This document shows positions 1 to 11,007 of a stretch of DNA of 64,000 bases, piece by piece. Each line of letters starts with the position of its first letter. Position 1 is the stretch's first letter. A program made the position numbers and the translations under genes. This stretch comes from Gemmatales bacterium (GTDB lineage: Bacteria > Planctomycetota > Planctomycetia > Gemmatales > HRBIN36). The notes below the pieces were generated by a model, which worked only from the letters and a program-made list of their open reading frames with translations, did not search any database and was not told where the DNA came from. The stretch spans positions 21,875 through 85,874 of the forward strand of contig JANXCQ010000020.1 in assembly GCA_025060195.1 (NCBI GenBank), written 5' to 3'.

Positions 1-100
1 CGTTGCGGGTGGCGGAGCTATAGCTCATGGGGCAGTCATAAAGAAGATAGCCGTACGGCTTACATATGGCTGGACTTGATATCAGTCCAAGTTACGATCG

Positions 101-881
101 TTAGCCAAACAGTTGATTGAACAACGATGGGTCGTGATTGTATAGGCGATCTGCGAATTCATTGACATAGAACATGTCAGGCATGAATCGCTGGGCCCGA
201 ACTCGGATTGAGAAATCAGGGTTTTTCACGTCGGGCGTAAAAACGACGAAACCAATCCCAAACAGCATGCACAACGCTTCCAAGCGCCCGTAATCTTCGG
301 GGGATATGGTGGTTGGCATCACCACATAGGATTTGGCTGAGAATAACCGATACGAGACTGCCTGACCAAAAGCAACCACCGGCTGGTTGGGATCCACCTT
401 AATTTCCGCCGAGACTATCTCTAGACCAAATTTTAATACGATGGGAGGCCAGAGGCTTATACACGCCGACGACATCGGGAGTTCCCCACTTCTTTTGAAG
501 GCCAGAACCTCCCACGGCCACTGCGACGGTTACCTCATCTAACTCGTTCTTAAGCCAATCTGCGAAAGGCTCGTAAAAATCTTCCTCTCTGGGCAGTCGG
601 GTCAACTCTTTGTCTGTGCTTGGACTACTTTCGTATTTACCTAGGGCCGAGAACAGTCCTCTACTGGGTTTATGGATGAGATTTGGAAAACGTGTGTCAA
701 GGTCCCAAATAGAACCTTGGATCGTACTCCTGGGAGTCTCCGGATGCTGCTGAAGGATGCGGCGGACAAGCTCGCCATAGCGGATACCTGTCGGCGATTC
801 AAGGATGATTTGCTTGGCAAGTTCGCGAATTTGTTGAACGGTCAACTTGGCCACGACGGATTCCCCCCGTTTTGCCGACAT
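101..881 (-). pseudogene. broken PD-(D/E)XK nuclease-like protein
   Basis: Two reading frames together make one protein. The first (881 down to about 440) has an N-terminal winged-helix-like part (TPRSTIQGSIWDLDTRFP) followed by KWGTPDVVGVYKP. The second (475 down to 101) begins near PPIVLKFGLEIVSAEIKVD and continues through QAVSYRLFSAKSYVVMP. PD...ExK is the usual PD-(D/E)XK nuclease signature: Asp in GTPD, then Glu and Lys in SAEIK. The frame changes near 440-470, so a one-base indel separates the two halves of the active site. The layout resembles standalone HTH-nuclease proteins of the restriction/defence type. The family is inferred from motifs only. Confidence 0.6.
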
Positions 882-1929
882 GCATGTTCGTATAGCCGAT
901 ACGAAGCATTTATATAAATAAGCGGATTTCGCGGAGAAGTTTTGACGTGGCGTTGCGAGCCAACTTTGAAGCTCGTTACTGGGAATGTCCTGACAGGGTA
1001 CCCTCAGTGTAAGGTCGGAACCGCTACGCAGCTTACTTAGGCAGCCATGCCTTGCTGTCAGCGTTCATTTGCTAGCCGGAGGTGTTCGCGTCCCTTGCCG
1101 ATAATGCCTCGAGGGTGAACCGCAGCGGCGTCCTCGTTTTCGAGGTTACGATGGATGTTCCTGCGTCGGTCTGCTAAGAGCCGGCTAATTCCCGTGGACG
1201 ACGAGCAACGTTTTGTAGGCAGCTTGGGCCCATTCTGGCCTCAATCCAAAGTAATGCTCTTAGCTGGGATCAGAGGCAAACATGGCCCGGGAGCAGAGAC
1301 GGAAAGGCCCGGCGGTGTGAAGGGAAGTAACCTCACGGCGTCTGTGATCAGGAGTCAACGTGGCAAGCGGCTGAGGCGCTCGCAGGAGACCTTATCGCGG
1401 AAGCGATTGTTCACGATCTTCGCTCAAAGGACCGACTGACTTGTTGGCGGGAAACGTTGTTCCATCTATTCACGTTTGCCGTTTGCATTCAAATTGACGC
1501 ATCACGGTCTTCGGGGGATGAGGTCAAGGAACTACCAAACGCGATGTTAACGAACGAAGCTGCGAGTTTGGGCCGTGCCTCTCAACGTCGTACAGCGACC
1601 TTCCGGGCTACCCCGCTTACTGGATCTTCTCGTTCGGAACGGGGATTTTTTTGTTTTTTGGTGGAGACTAATCGGGAAACTTTACGAGACATGCGGAAAG
1701 CAAAAGAGTTAGCGGAGAACTTTCAACGCCTGCCGTTTAGCCGTATAGATGACTGGTTCTTTACAACACCCACGGTCAGCTCCCCGAGCGGAACACTCTT
1801 CGTAACAATACTCTCCGAACCCACATCTGTAACTAGTTGTCATCCAACCAGATAGCGATTTCGAGTCTCGCTCGGTCGGCAGGAGCGAAGGAAACACTCC
1901 TCGAACATTTCGCACGCACCCTGCCGTCG
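882..1929. other. gene-free stretch
   Basis: I see no supportable gene here. The open frames lack family resemblance and ribosome binding sites. The right edge runs into a degraded Rhs fragment on the minus strand. Confidence 0.5.
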
Positions 1930-2320
1930 GGCGAGCCACCATGCCGATGCCTCCTATCTCGACAAACGTCTCCCCACTCGCCACGCGCTCCTCCAGCACC
2001 TGCCAGGCGTCCGAATAGTAGAAGTCGGTCGTCGTGCCGTTGGCCATCTCGCTGATCCGCCGATGCAGACCGTCGTAGGTGTACGTCTTCAATATGTTGC
2101 CGCTGCTGTCCTTGACCTGCACCAGCCGTTTCCAGGCGTCAAAGACGAATTGCCGACCCGTCTCGTCCTGCGTCAGGTTGCCGTTGGCATCGTAGGTCGG
2201 CGTGGTCGCCCCGCTGATGCGGGTGATCTCGTTCTGGGCGTTGTGGCTTCGCGTCTGCGTGTTGCCGTTGCGTTCAGTGGCGACGAGCGGCTATCGCAGG
2301 GCGTTGCCCAGGGCTGGCTT
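1930..2320 (-). pseudogene. Rhs/YD-repeat core fragment
   Basis: The minus strand reads through typical YD-repeat sequence: TYDANGNLTQDETGRQFVFD, then WKRLVQVKDSSGNILKTYTY and DGLHRRISEMANGTTTDFYY. No start codon or signal sequence belongs to it, and similarity fades below about 1930. Rhs cores form a large shell around a C-terminal toxin. Only about 125 residues remain, so this is a displaced piece of core rather than a working gene. Confidence 0.75.
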
Positions 2321-2460
2321 CTGCTCCCTGAGTCAGGGCACACTTATTCAAGGAACACGCCGCCGGGTCATACTCACGACATTGTTCGATTTCAGCCTGT
2401 TGCTAGTGGGGGTCGAGATGCCGAAGAATCACTGCGTGATTCGAACCGGCGGATTTGGTC

Positions 2461-2835
2461 TCAGTCAAAAAAATGAAGGTCAGAAGTGTCACTGCCACGC
2501 GCAAGCGCGACCCACACGCTGCAGCGGCCTTCACAAAGCTTACGAACCTCACCGACCTCGCCTTTGAGCGGGCCGTCTATTATCACCACTCGATCCCCGA
2601 TCTGAAAGGGAGCGCCTCGGGTGACGCGCATGACAATGTGCCAGGTCAGGAAGCAGCGGAACCAGCACAAAACAACACCCCCAGATGCCCCGAGAACAAT
2701 GCTGGCTCTCCAATTCACACCCTGGTCTTGGAGCAGCAGGGTGACCCACAGACCGATAGCCAACGCCCCGGCCAACCAACCGGCCAGAAGTAACACAGCC
2801 GCCCGAGAGAGCTTACGATCTGATGAAGATCTCAT
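2461..2835 (-). CDS. small membrane protein with KOW-like domain, candidate immunity protein
   Basis: Starting at MRSSSDRKLSR, the 124-residue product has one or two hydrophobic segments (AAVLLLAGWLAGALAIGLWV, then a second near GASGGVVLCWF). A soluble tail, FQIGDRVVIIDGPLKGEVGE, resembles a KOW fold. A longer start at 2877 is possible. The gene lies just downstream of an Rhs toxin tip in the same direction, which is where immunity genes normally sit. That role is inferred from position alone. Confidence 0.5.
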   Translation of the reverse strand: MRSSSDRKLSRAAVLLLAGWLAGALAIGLWVTLLLQDQGVNWRASIVLGASGGVVLCWFRCFLTWHIVMRVTRGAPFQIGDRVVIIDGPLKGEVGEVRKLCEGRCSVWVALARGSDTSDLHFFD

Positions 2836-2898
2836 GTGTCCATGACCAAAAGCAACGGGCGAGCCCAGCCCAATCAACGGTGCCCTTCATCTCAGTTG

Positions 2899-3895
2899 TC
2901 ACCTTTCCAATGGCGTCTCCCCGAAATAGTCAGCAATCTCGACCAGGGTCAGAACGCCTAGCCATCCCCCAGGAGTTAACCCAGACCAAATCGTTGTCCA
3001 GAACTGGCTTGGCGCCGAAGCGCCGAAAAACAGCGATCTCCATCCGTAGACCTGCCAGAGATATCTGCCTCGGTCGATGACAGACATCCCTTGGATTGCC
3101 TGCCAGATTCTCGGCGGAACAGTGGTGGATCCCACTTCATACAGAAAGGGGTTTCGAATCCAGGTAGTAATGTTCGGGATCAGTGCGATGAGTAGGAGGT
3201 CTCTTGCCACCTGGCCCATGGTTTGGCTGAACTGTAGCACAGGGTCATTCGGATCGTGCATGCCGTAGTAGGCAAAGGGGACGATCCCATCCACGGTTGC
3301 CATAGCGCCCTCACCGAGCCCCGAAAGAGCAGCCCCCCAGATCTCCCCGCTGCAGGGCGTTCCGGTAGTCCGGTATGATTCATATGCAGTGTACCCCCCG
3401 CGCCGGCCAACAACAAACCGCCAATGATCAGCACCGGGATAAATATCGCTTGCCCGCTGGGGTCAGTGAATACCGTCGGGGCGTTGAAGACGGTGCGGTA
3501 GAGGTTGACATCCCCCGCAGCATAGCCGATCGGATCTAAGCTTGTCCAGCGGCCGAGGGTGGGGGAGTAGTCGCGGAAGCGGAAGTGATATAAGCCGCTA
3601 GTGAAATCATATCGGCCGCCCTGGTGCAGGTAGACCCAGGCGAAGGCGCTGCCGGCCAGGACGTTCCAGCTGGCGTCGAGGACCGTCACGCTGCCGAACG
3701 GATCGTAAACGTAGCGTTCGACGACGTTGCCCGCGTTGTGAAAGAGCGCGGTGACATAATCGTTGGCGTCCTGCACAACATAGAGGCGTTCGTCCAGCGT
3801 GCCGTCGCCATAAGTGTCACGGTCGCGCAGCACCATCGCATCGACGTAGACCGGACTCCACACATACGGCGTCTCGCTCTGACCCTCGACCTGTT
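2899..3895 (-). pseudogene. Rhs core end with C-terminal toxin tip, frameshifted
   Basis: The upstream frame carries the conserved end of an Rhs core: VDAMVLRDRDTYGDGTLDER, YDPFGSVTVLD, then YHFRFRDYSPTLGRWTSLDP and the DPSG boundary. After this boundary comes a hydrophobic tip (AIFIPVLIIGGLLLAGAGG). The frame changes near 3300-3350 into one giving FAYYGMHDPNDPVLQFSQTM and ending at 2899. The variable tip after DPSG is where Rhs proteins carry their toxin. I do not recognise this toxin type. The N-terminal Rhs shell is absent, so this looks like an orphan tip cassette. Confidence 0.7.
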
Positions 3896-4154
3896 CGTGC
3901 TGAGAGCAAGGCCACCGCCGCCACCATCTCGCGTGGTCTGCCGAAGTCACAACAGTTTCTCCAACGAGCGGGAACCAATAAGCAAGGTTGCTTGAACTGC
4001 CGGCTACAGACCAGTGCCAAATGACTTCAACGGCGGTCGTTTGAAGCACTTGATGATCCGGAATCGCAGATGATAATTCCTTGACAGGAAAGTCGGTCAA
4101 GGCAGCATCGTGGGCTACTCTGAACTGTTCCGTTCATTAGGACTATAGGGGGTG

Positions 4155-4704
4155 TTATAGTGAGTGCCGTTTGAGAATCGACGATAACTCTGCCTCTGAA
4201 AGAGGGTTGTCCAAGCAGATAAGACTGACGACCACGCCGGCAAGACCTCGGAACACTGATCTACTTGAGCCCAGCACCCCATGAGCCCCCAAGCTGTACC
4301 GAAGACAACCTGGGCCTAGAGCTTGGCTCTCGGCATTTTCCAACGCAGCGTTAAGGATTTCTTCCGCCGCCCATGGAGGAATACCGCTTATCACGGCATC
4401 AAGACGCCGAGCTAGGGACCAGTCGGTGATTGTTTGGCCGGTTTCACTACAGGCGACCTGTACAACCAACGGCTGAGAGTCATTTGGGGTGAATTCACCG
4501 CCAAGGAGGCCGTAAATGAATCTTCCCCCGCAGGGTATGAGGACCTCAATCGCTGCTATCGACCTGCTTCTCCGTGGGGGATGGCGGACCTCTATCACTT
4601 TTTGGACTACCTGCGACGGCTCAGTAGGTAGGTTAGGTAGTTCGCCCACCCAGGCCCTCGCTCTGGGCGGAAGAAGTGGATCGAGCTGTAGCACAACTTC
4701 CATG
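4155..4704 (-). CDS. candidate immunity protein downstream of toxin tip
   Basis: Read from MEVVLQLDPLLPPRARAW, this gives a soluble protein of about 182 residues with no membrane segment. It follows the toxin tip ending at 4718 by about a dozen bases, on the same strand, which is the standard toxin-immunity order. The frame is also open upstream to 4865, but that part overlaps the toxin and is unlikely to be used. I recognise no family, and the function rests on position. Confidence 0.5.
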
Positions 4705-4717
4705 ACAGTCCTCCGGA

Positions 4718-5158
4718 TTACGGGCTGATTCCCCGTCGTGCCCACTCTTCCCAGAAATCCACCCAATTGGAATTGAACTCTTGTGGGTACATACGAATCA
4801 CATCGGGATGATACACGCTGTATGCCGAAACGCCGTACCTCTCTAACGCAGCATGATGTGCCCAATCGTACAGCATACCTCGGTTCATCAGAGTAGACTC
4901 GTAAATCTCATGCATGTAGAAACTAGCATCAGCTCCCCTGATCCTTTCTCCTCTTGCCAATGCGTTCCGAAGCCTTTGAATCATCGCGGCGTTGGCGGGC
5001 TCATCAGCGACGCCAAGCCTAACCAAGTGCTGCTCGATCCTCGCAATTCCTCTCTAGGTAACAGCGCTCTCTCGGTTTGCAAGCCTCCCAAGACCACGTT
5101 CAGCGAAGCCAGGGGAGCCCTCTTGAAATGCTCCAGTGACACGCCCCGTGAATGATGG
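4718..5158 (-). pseudogene. polymorphic toxin C-terminal tip
   Basis: The last 100 residues include GADASFYMHEIYESTLMNRG, then AALERYGVSAYSVYHPD and VIRMYPQEFNSNW. This His/Glu-containing block resembles a C-terminal tip often found on planctomycete Rhs-like proteins. The preceding residues (VSLEHFKRAPLASLNVVLGG) lie in another frame, so an indel near 5000-5030 splits the domain. The enzymatic activity is not known to me. Confidence 0.5.
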
Positions 5159-5159
5159 A

Positions 5160-6343
5160 GCAACTCTCGGCGGCAGTCTTCGCCACGTGGTGTAGTTGCC
5201 GCCCAGGCCGAGTAGCCCGCCGCCGTCACCCCAATGGCCCGATGACGATAGGTCTGCCGCAGCGTTCGCGGTGTGGGATTGCGGGCATCGAAGCGCTTGA
5301 CCTCGGAGCGGTCCGTGGGCGTTCCCAGCGACCCTGCCCCGACAGCTCGGAAGGACGCCAGTGGAGTCGGCGTGCGGTGGGAGCGGGGATCGAACAGCCG
5401 CACCTGTTTGCTGCTGCCGCTGCCGACCAGGGCGGCGATCCGGGATTGGCCGTCACGGCCGGTGACTACACCCACCATCACACCGTTGCGGTTCGGCGGC
5501 GACGCCGCCAGGAACTCCGTCAACGGTCGGCCGGCGCCGCTGAAGACCTTGACCTGCGGGGGATGCCCTGCCCCCGTCCCGGTGACGATCTCGCTGACGC
5601 CGTCGCCGGTCAGGTCAGCCGCCGCGATCCACATCCCACCTTGTCGTCGTCGTGGCATAGGCCGTGAAACTCGCCAGGGTCTGGCCGCTGCGGATCTCGA
5701 TGCTCGTGACGTGTGGGGCACTCCCGGGACCGGCCGCCGCGAACACCGCCGCGTTGCCGTTGGCCGCGTAGCCGAGGGCCACGCGCACACCGGTCGTGAC
5801 CGACGGGCCAAATACGTCCCAACTCGTCCGCAGTACCCCCTGACTGGTGAAGACCCGCACCTACGAGCTGCCGTGATCGCGTCCGGTAACGATACCGACC
5901 TCGCCGCGGCCGATGTCCCCCGCGGCCACCTGCACCCCACCCCGGAAGCCAGGGTCATACGCCCAAAACTGGCTCAGCAGCGAGCCGCTGGCCCCGTCCC
6001 AGACCTTGACCACCGGAGCCGCCCCTGGGCCGGGTGCGGTCACAATGTCGTTGATCCCGTCGCGGTTCAGGTCGGCGACCGCCGTGCGGACCCCGGCCGT
6101 GACCGAGGCATCATAGGCGGCAAACGAGCGGATCAGCGACCCTCGCTCGTCGAGGACGCGAACCAGCGGCAGCCGCCCGGCCTCGGCTCCCAGCGCCAGA
6201 GCGGGGTTAATCGCCGGCATCTCCCTTGGCTCCAGCGGTTCGAGTGGCAGCTGAGGTTTGCGGCGAAACTGTCTCGACCGCTGCGGCGTGAACCACTTCC
6301 GAACCCAGGACGAGAAACCAGTGCGCTTGGGGTGCTGGCTCAT
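5160..6343 (-). pseudogene. secreted FG-GAP repeat protein, disrupted
   Basis: Translation from 6343 begins MSQHPKRTGFSSWVRKW and carries the Gemmataceae export-type signature LEPLEPREMPAINPA. FG-GAP/VCBS repeats follow (AVADLNRDGINDIVTAPGPG, then DPGFRGGVQVAAGDIG). An in-frame TAG at 5861-5863 lies between GRDHGSS and VRVFTSQGVL, where the protein clearly continues. A frame change near 5640 leads to IAAADLTGDGVSEIVTGTG. The probable partner is the toxin tip just downstream. Intact family members are large exported or surface proteins. Confidence 0.7.
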
Positions 6344-6507
6344 GGCGTCATCTCCACAAGCAGGCACGGGCGACAATCCAAGAAATGATTCGACCAGATA
6401 GGGCCGACCGTGCCACTGAAACTAAAAATACACCCTACCCCCCGTGTCAAGTGAATTTTTCATTTTTTGAATCGACCCGTTTTGTCGCCCCAACCGGTCT
6501 TGTCAGC

Positions 6508-7344
6508 TCAGCGAACCAACCACAGCCTCCAATGCTCCTGCGGCTGAGCAAGGATCGTCGCGGCGTCGGTCGACATAAGGTCCCCCTCATAGCCGACCGT
6601 TTGCAGAGCGTAGCCTGCGCGTTCGATCTGGTGGAGCAGATTGGTGGTCTGCGGCGGGTCGCGTTGGAGGTGGAGTTCGAGGACGACGGCGGCCTGCGGG
6701 AAGCGGCGGAGCGCCTTGGGCATGCCTACCCAGACCAGGGCCTCCGCGCCCTCGGCGTCGATCTTCACCAGGTCGAGGCCGGGCCAGTCGGCGCAGAGAC
6801 GGTCGAGCGTGATCGAGGGAACCTGGATGGTCTGGCTGCGGTGGTTGTAGGCCCAACGTTCCAGCGAACTGGTGGCGAGGTCGCCTTTGTGCAGGAAGAA
6901 GTGCACGGTGCGATCGTAGAGGTTGCCGATCACCTTCGGGCAGATCTCGACGCCGCGGTGGCAGCCGTTCAGCGCCAGCTTCTGCGGCAGGTACGTCCCG
7001 GCCAGGACCGAGTTCGGCACGCAAGCGACGACGCGGCCTTCGGGGCCACAGCCGGCGACCATCAGCAACGTGTAGTAGCCGTAGTTCGCGCCGACATCGA
7101 CGCACCACATGCCGGGCTGCAGGTAACGAGCAATGGCCAGGGTCATCCAGGCTTCCCAGAAGCCGTCCAGCACCAGGCGCGGACCGAGCATCAGGTCGCG
7201 CGTATCCACGCACGCCAGGAAGTCGCCGAGCAATCGGCAGAGCAGGCGGTGGTCGCCGTAGTCGACGCCGTTGGCTCGGCGACGGCTGACCTCTTCCAAC
7301 TCGGCGCGGTTCGACACCACATGCGACGGCAGCGGCAGGATCAA
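6508..7344 (-). CDS. FkbM-family methyltransferase
   Basis: The product is about 278 residues. The SAM-binding motif is WCVDVGANYGYYTLLMV (about residues 80-96), followed by the FkbM landmarks SLERWAYN, ITLDRLC and LVKIDAEGAEALVWVGM. This family O-methylates sugars or other small hydroxyl compounds. The gene overlaps the glycosyltransferase frame upstream (TTGA at 7342-7345), so TTG is the apparent start, but an internal GTG is possible. It is intact, unlike most of its neighbours. The pair probably decorates a glycan, either a cell-surface polymer or a phage tail protein. The substrate is unknown. Confidence 0.75.
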   Translation of the reverse strand: MILPLPSHVVSNRAELEEVSRRRANGVDYGDHRLLCRLLGDFLACVDTRDLMLGPRLVLDGFWEAWMTLAIARYLQPGMWCVDVGANYGYYTLLMVAGCGPEGRVVACVPNSVLAGTYLPQKLALNGCHRGVEICPKVIGNLYDRTVHFFLHKGDLATSSLERWAYNHRSQTIQVPSITLDRLCADWPGLDLVKIDAEGAEALVWVGMPKALRRFPQAAVVLELHLQRDPPQTTNLLHQIERAGYALQTVGYEGDLMSTDAATILAQPQEHWRLWLVR

Positions 7345-8599
7345 GCCTCCAAAGGGATGAACTCAATAGGTATGCGTTCGTGTTCAAGCCACTGACCCGT
7401 CCACACCCCATCGCCGTTGCGTTGCAGGTGGCAGGTCGGGCGATCCAGCCGGCTCAGCGTCAGGATGATGCGGCCATCGTCAATGTTCACATCCCAACGC
7501 CGTTCGCACTCAGCGGCTCCCTCGCCCACCTTGTTGCCCCTCTCGAGGCGCATCGGCCGCTCGTCGTAACCGACCCGGCGGTAGAGGAAGCTTTGACCGG
7601 TCAGTTCGGCGATGACTCGCTGTTCGGCGGGCGCCGGGTCGGGGTTGTGCCAGAGGACACCGTCCCAGCGCCGGCGCAGGTCGGCCACGAGGTTGAAGCA
7701 GAGGTCCTCGTTGGCCAGGGACGGTTGCGGCGGTTGCCGCCGCCGAGTTTCCACTTGTCCTGGCAGCGATGCTGAAACACGACTCTCCCTTCCAAGTCGT
7801 ATTGGACGATGGTGTGCTGGTTCCAACCGGGCGGATGTGTGGGCCTGGCGTACTCGGTGCCGAGGAGCCGCCAGGTGAGGTGGAAGCATTCCTTGTCGCC
7901 GTAGACGATGCGGAACACATAGTCGGAATGCTCTGCATACCAGAGGGCCATGCGGAGTTCACGCCAGCAGCGAGTCTTATCGATCAGGTACTGGCCCGAC
8001 TCAAAGGCTACCTCCTCGTGGGCCCGCGGCACCATCCAGTCCATGCCGAAGATGGTCCAGACCTCCGGCTTCAAGGTCCAGCAGGCGTAGTCGGGCCAGA
8101 AGATCGCGCCATGCTCGTGGAACTGCGGCGTGTCGAAGAGATAGGTCGGGTCGCGGACGGGTCCGTTGTCGGCGTCGAGGAACACCACCTGGGCAAACGG
8201 CGAGTGAAGCGTGGAGTCGGGCTTCAACTCCCAGCCGCACAGGATGCGGCAGGGGATGTCCTTCTCGAGCCTGCGGGCATCGACACATTCGACGCCCAGT
8301 GGCTTGAGCAGGCGCCGCATGTACGGATCGCATTTGCCGTCGCCGAGATACCAGAGTTGGATGGGCAGCTTGCAGCCGAAGTCCCAGACCAGGTGGACGT
8401 TGACCCAGACACTCGGGAAGTACTTCAGCCCGCCGCCGGCGATGACGATGCCGCGGTTCTGAGAATAGGCGTGTCGGCTCGGCTTGAGACTGTCAGCGAA
8501 GCGGCGGGCCATGACGCAGTGGGCCTCGTTGACGTTGGGCCAGGAGGCCCAGCCTGCGGGCCACGGGCCGGGAACCGATGACTCGATCAGTGCCATCAT
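7341..8599 (-). pseudogene. glycosyltransferase-like protein, frameshifted
   Basis: The N-terminal frame (8599 to about 7740) resembles a nucleotide-sugar transferase of the mannosyltransferase type. It has QNRGIVIAGGGLKYFPSVWV, then FAQVVFLDADNGPVRDP with a DxD motif (DAD) and IFWPDYACWTLKPEVW. Near 7735 the frame shifts and the protein continues as LANEDLCFNLVADLRRRWDG down to IEFIPLEA and a TGA at 7341. The start lies directly behind an AAAGGAG ribosome binding site. It sits between a tail-tip gene and an FkbM methyltransferase, suggesting a glycan-modifying pair carried as element cargo. Confidence 0.6.
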
Positions 8600-9533
8600 C
8601 TCCTTTACCGACAGGTGTTGAGACGCAAGCGATTAATCCATGGACCTCAAACGAATAGCCACCTGACGAGAAGAGGGAGCCAAACATGATGCCTGACCCC
8701 GTTTTCGACTGGCAATCGAAGCTGGCGTTCGTTTCAAGTTGTGCACCAAAAGCACTTACCTCTCGCCATTTCCAGTTGCCTTGGCAGATGTGCGGAATCT
8801 CAACATTAGCTATACTTGTTGTCCACATTTCGTTCCCAACATATCTCATGATGTACTCGCCGTCCCATTGGCCGTCATAAGTACCTGTCAAGGTGGCTGT
8901 CAGCACCGGCGGTATACCTTGACACTCACATGTTGTGACAGCACCAGGGCGACCGCTCGCTCCAGTGTCGCTGCCATACTGCGACGCGGAAATGCCCGAA
9001 CTAAGCGACCCGACACCACTGCTTGTGACAATCCCAATAGTGCCGCTCGACCCACTGACTCCGTGGATGCCGCTCGTGCCATCGGCTCCGCTCACACCGC
9101 TCGAACTGCTCGGGCCGGAACTGGCACCGGACGAGCCGCTCATTCCCGAGCTCTGGCCTGAGGAACCACTCGAGCCGGACATCGCGCCAGAGCTTTCTCC
9201 TGAGGCACCGGAGCTGTGGCCCGAGGAGCCACTGGAGCCCGAGGAACCGCTCGAGCTGTGTGGACAGCAGGCGATGGTGTAGACCGGCATGCCGTCTTGT
9301 GGTGCCAGGCCGACGAAGCGCATCAGGTAGCGGCCGATGCGGGGGAACTCGCAGGTGGAGTAACCGAACCGCGACACGCCGTCGGCCATACCCAGGAACC
9401 GGGCCAGCAAGCGCGGCACGGACGTCTGGAACGCCGCCGGCCCAGAACCGGAGCCAGGGCAGCCGATGGCGAACAGCGGTACGTCGCCGTCCCGCCCCAC
9501 GAACCGCGCCAGGTAGCGTTGCTGCGCGATCAT
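8493..9533 (-). CDS. Ser/Gly-rich tail-tip or fibre-like protein
   Basis: Starting at MIAQQRYLARFVGRDGDVPL, the ATG overlaps the upstream TGA (ATGA). Residues about 1-85 repeat a short motif (RYLARFVG..., RLLARFLGM, RYLMRFVGL). A low-complexity stretch of SGSSG/SGASG-type triplets follows for about 90 residues, and then a globular end rich in Cys and Trp (TATLTGTYDGQWDGEYIMRY). The collagen-like spacer and position after the tail genes suggest a fibre or adhesin. The last 107 bases overlap the next gene, so the true end may lie upstream of 8493. Confidence 0.5.
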   Translation of the reverse strand: MIAQQRYLARFVGRDGDVPLFAIGCPGSGSGPAAFQTSVPRLLARFLGMADGVSRFGYSTCEFPRIGRYLMRFVGLAPQDGMPVYTIACCPHSSSGSSGSSGSSGHSSGASGESSGAMSGSSGSSGQSSGMSGSSGASSGPSSSSGVSGADGTSGIHGVSGSSGTIGIVTSSGVGSLSSGISASQYGSDTGASGRPGAVTTCECQGIPPVLTATLTGTYDGQWDGEYIMRYVGNEMWTTSIANVEIPHICQGNWKWREVSAFGAQLETNASFDCQSKTGSGIMFGSLFSSGGYSFEVHGLIACVSTPVGKGDDGTDRVIGSRPVARRLGLLAQRQRGPLRHGPPLR

Positions 9534-10209
9534 TGGTTGATGTCCATCACCTTGCATGGGAAAAGCTTCTGCCAAGTCTGCGTGGCAACGTCGTAGCGCT
9601 GCACCTCGCCGGGGTAATAGCCGTGCTCGTCGGGCACGTTGCTGGTGATCAACACGTGGGCCTGGTAGTCGCCGTCGTCCAACCGCACGACGGCCCAGCG
9701 CTCCACGCCGCCGACTTCGTCGATCCACAGCACGCATGCCAAGCCGTGTGGCACGTTCAGCAGCTTGCCGGTGTCCGCGTCGATGATTTCGGCGTGGTCG
9801 TAGAGTTGCTTGGGATCGATTCGCAGACGCACGGGCACTACGCCGGCGATCACGGCTAAGCCGATCTTGCCGGCGGCGATCGGTTCCAAAAGGACGGCAA
9901 ATTTGCCTTGGTGAAATTTCTGATCGGGGATAATCCTTTGAACGTCACCTGCCGCTTGAACTCGTCCAGATGATCGGCAGGCCGGATGATGGGATAGTCC
10001 AGGCCGAGGATAGCAAACCTGCCCTGATCGGCTCCCGAAGCGTTCTTGACTTTGATAATGCCGCTTTGCCGGAAGAACGGAGAGGCCTCGGTGCCGAACC
10101 GTTTGTGTTGACGGATGGCCAGAGCGGCATCGAGGAAGGCGTTGTAGGCCTCGGCGGTGATCTCCAGCCGCTGGCCTGGCTGGACCTTCCTCAAGGCGTC
10201 GCCGGCCAT
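9530..10209 (-). pseudogene. phage virion-associated protein, frameshifted
   Basis: The start MAGDALRKVQPGQRLEITAE at 10209 overlaps the upstream TAA (TAATG). The first frame runs to about 9905 (SGADQGRFAILGLDYPIIRP, VTFKGLSP). The protein then continues in another frame with KFHQGKFAVLLEPIAAGKIG and AGVVPVRLRIDP, ending at TGA 9530. It lies between tail genes. Comparable ORFs occur in planctomycete prophage clusters, but I cannot name a function. Confidence 0.5.
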
Positions 10210-10998
10210 TAGGTGCCAATCCCCAAAAGTGCAAAATCCCCATGGGAGTAGACCTGCTCCACGTAGACCGCCGCCGGCTGTTTCACGAGGACGTTTTCAT
10301 CCTCGATGTCCTGGTAGCGGACCCAGAGGTACTCCCAACCCTTCTTTTCGATGTCAGTGATCTCACCCACCGTCAGCCCCGTGGCGTTGGGACTGGCGGC
10401 GAAGCTGAACGTGATCTCCCAGTCGTCCTGGCCGCGTTGCGATCCCGAGGCACCCAAGAACAACACTTCCCCGGGGCAAAACCTTTGAACGGCGCGGCGT
10501 TGACCTTGCCCGTGACGGCGAACAGGGTGGCCTGGTAGGCCGGCGTGACCAGAGGCACGGGAATGGAGTACGTCTCCTTGAAGTGGTAGACCGGGATAGT
10601 GATGTCGGTGCCTTCGACCGAATCGTTGTTGACGCCGATGGCTCCCTGGAAGTCAGGCGGATCCTCGCCAGGTGGGGCGTAGCTGTTGACCGTCTGCAGG
10701 CTTTGGGTGATGTGCGTCGTGCCGCCGCCGGTGTCGAAGGAGAAGGACGACTCGCCGGGCTGTTTGGGTTCGCGTTTGCCGTAGCGAACGGGACTTCCGA
10801 CAATCCGCCACCTTGGTGCGGGATGTGGTAGTTCTGAAAGACGAGGCCGGCGTACATGGCCGGAATCGTGGCCTCGACGGTCGCCCGCACCACGGCATCG
10901 CTTTTCGTGCCATCGACGACGTAGATGAGGTCCCCGGACGGATTATCGATACCGACGGTGATTTCGCGGCTGTCGTAGCGTTCCATGATGACGGGCAT
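10209..10998 (-). pseudogene. phage structural protein, two frameshifts
   Basis: Three frames build one protein: MERYDSREITVGIDNPSGDL to PHQGGG; then PVRYGKREPKQPGESSFSFD, DTGGGTTHITQSLQTVNSYA and GKVNAAPFKGFAPG; then VLFLGASGSQRGQDDWEITF to ALLGIGT and TAA. The second shift is an extra G in a GGGG run near 10,477, and the first is near 10,790. The domain layout suggests a baseplate or tail-associated protein, but the role is uncertain. Confidence 0.6.
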
Positions 10999-11007
10999 GG
11001 CTGGTCC

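Noticed and set aside
5273..6388. 371-residue plus-strand ORF
   Set aside because: Antisense shadow of the FG-GAP gene.
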